The notes beneath the pieces were generated by a model. That model worked only from the letters and a program-made list of their open reading frames with translations. It had not been told where the DNA came from and searched no databases. A stretch of 6,412 bases of DNA from Ruminococcus sp. (lineage in GTDB: Bacteria > Bacillota > Clostridia > Oscillospirales > Ruminococcaceae): the NCBI GenBank assembly GCA_014799675.1, contig JAAVHM010000095.1, positions 1 through 6,412 of the forward strand. The letters run 5' to 3'. Positions 4,959 through 6,412 of this stretch are shown piece by piece. A program made the position numbers and the translations under genes. Numbering within the stretch: position 1 is the first letter of the stretch; each line of letters starts with the position of its first letter.

Positions 4959-6412
<1,454 letters not shown>

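Overview
The window looks like chromosomal DNA of an anaerobic, fermentative Clostridia member. A Ruminococcus-like member of the Oscillospiraceae is my best guess. That rests on the gene content, strong AAGGAGG-type ribosome binding sites, and moderately GC coding sequence flanking a very AT-rich spacer; no 16S or other taxonomic marker is present. Coding density is high, and two operons point away from each other across a spacer of about 394 bp (3040-3433).

Left operon (minus strand, in transcription order): a small DRTGG-domain protein (3039-2695), a stand-alone RsbW/SpoIIAB-type ATPase (2609-2187), a geranylgeranyl-reductase-like FAD oxidoreductase (2187-1123), and an [FeFe]-hydrogenase of the putative H2-sensing type (HydS, 1094 to beyond position 1). 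The hydrogenase keeps the H-cluster cysteines but has Ala where catalytic enzymes have the proton-relay Cys. This suggests it senses rather than turns over H2.

Right operon (plus strand): a NuoE-like [2Fe-2S] subunit (hydC, 3434-3928), a stand-alone histidine-kinase-type ATPase (3931-4488), a small thioredoxin-like [2Fe-2S] protein (4565-4939) and the NuoF-like flavoprotein subunit (hydB, 4959 to beyond the right edge). This is the front half of an electron-bifurcating NAD/ferredoxin [FeFe]-hydrogenase operon. The catalytic hydA would be expected just past 6412.

The window therefore pairs the machinery that makes or uses H2 with a candidate machinery that senses it. The sensory operon carries parts typical of phosphorylation or partner-switch signalling: an anti-sigma-type ATPase and a DRTGG domain. 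The catalytic operon carries its own orphan ATPase. Non-coding signals of note are a perfect 9+9 bp dyad next to a -10 box ahead of the sensory operon, tandem extended -10 boxes ahead of hydC, a hairpin that would cover a Shine-Dalgarno sequence, an intercistronic hairpin, and a 26-codon mini-ORF fitted exactly between two genes. No RNA genes, mobile elements, CRISPR arrays or clear intrinsic terminators were seen.
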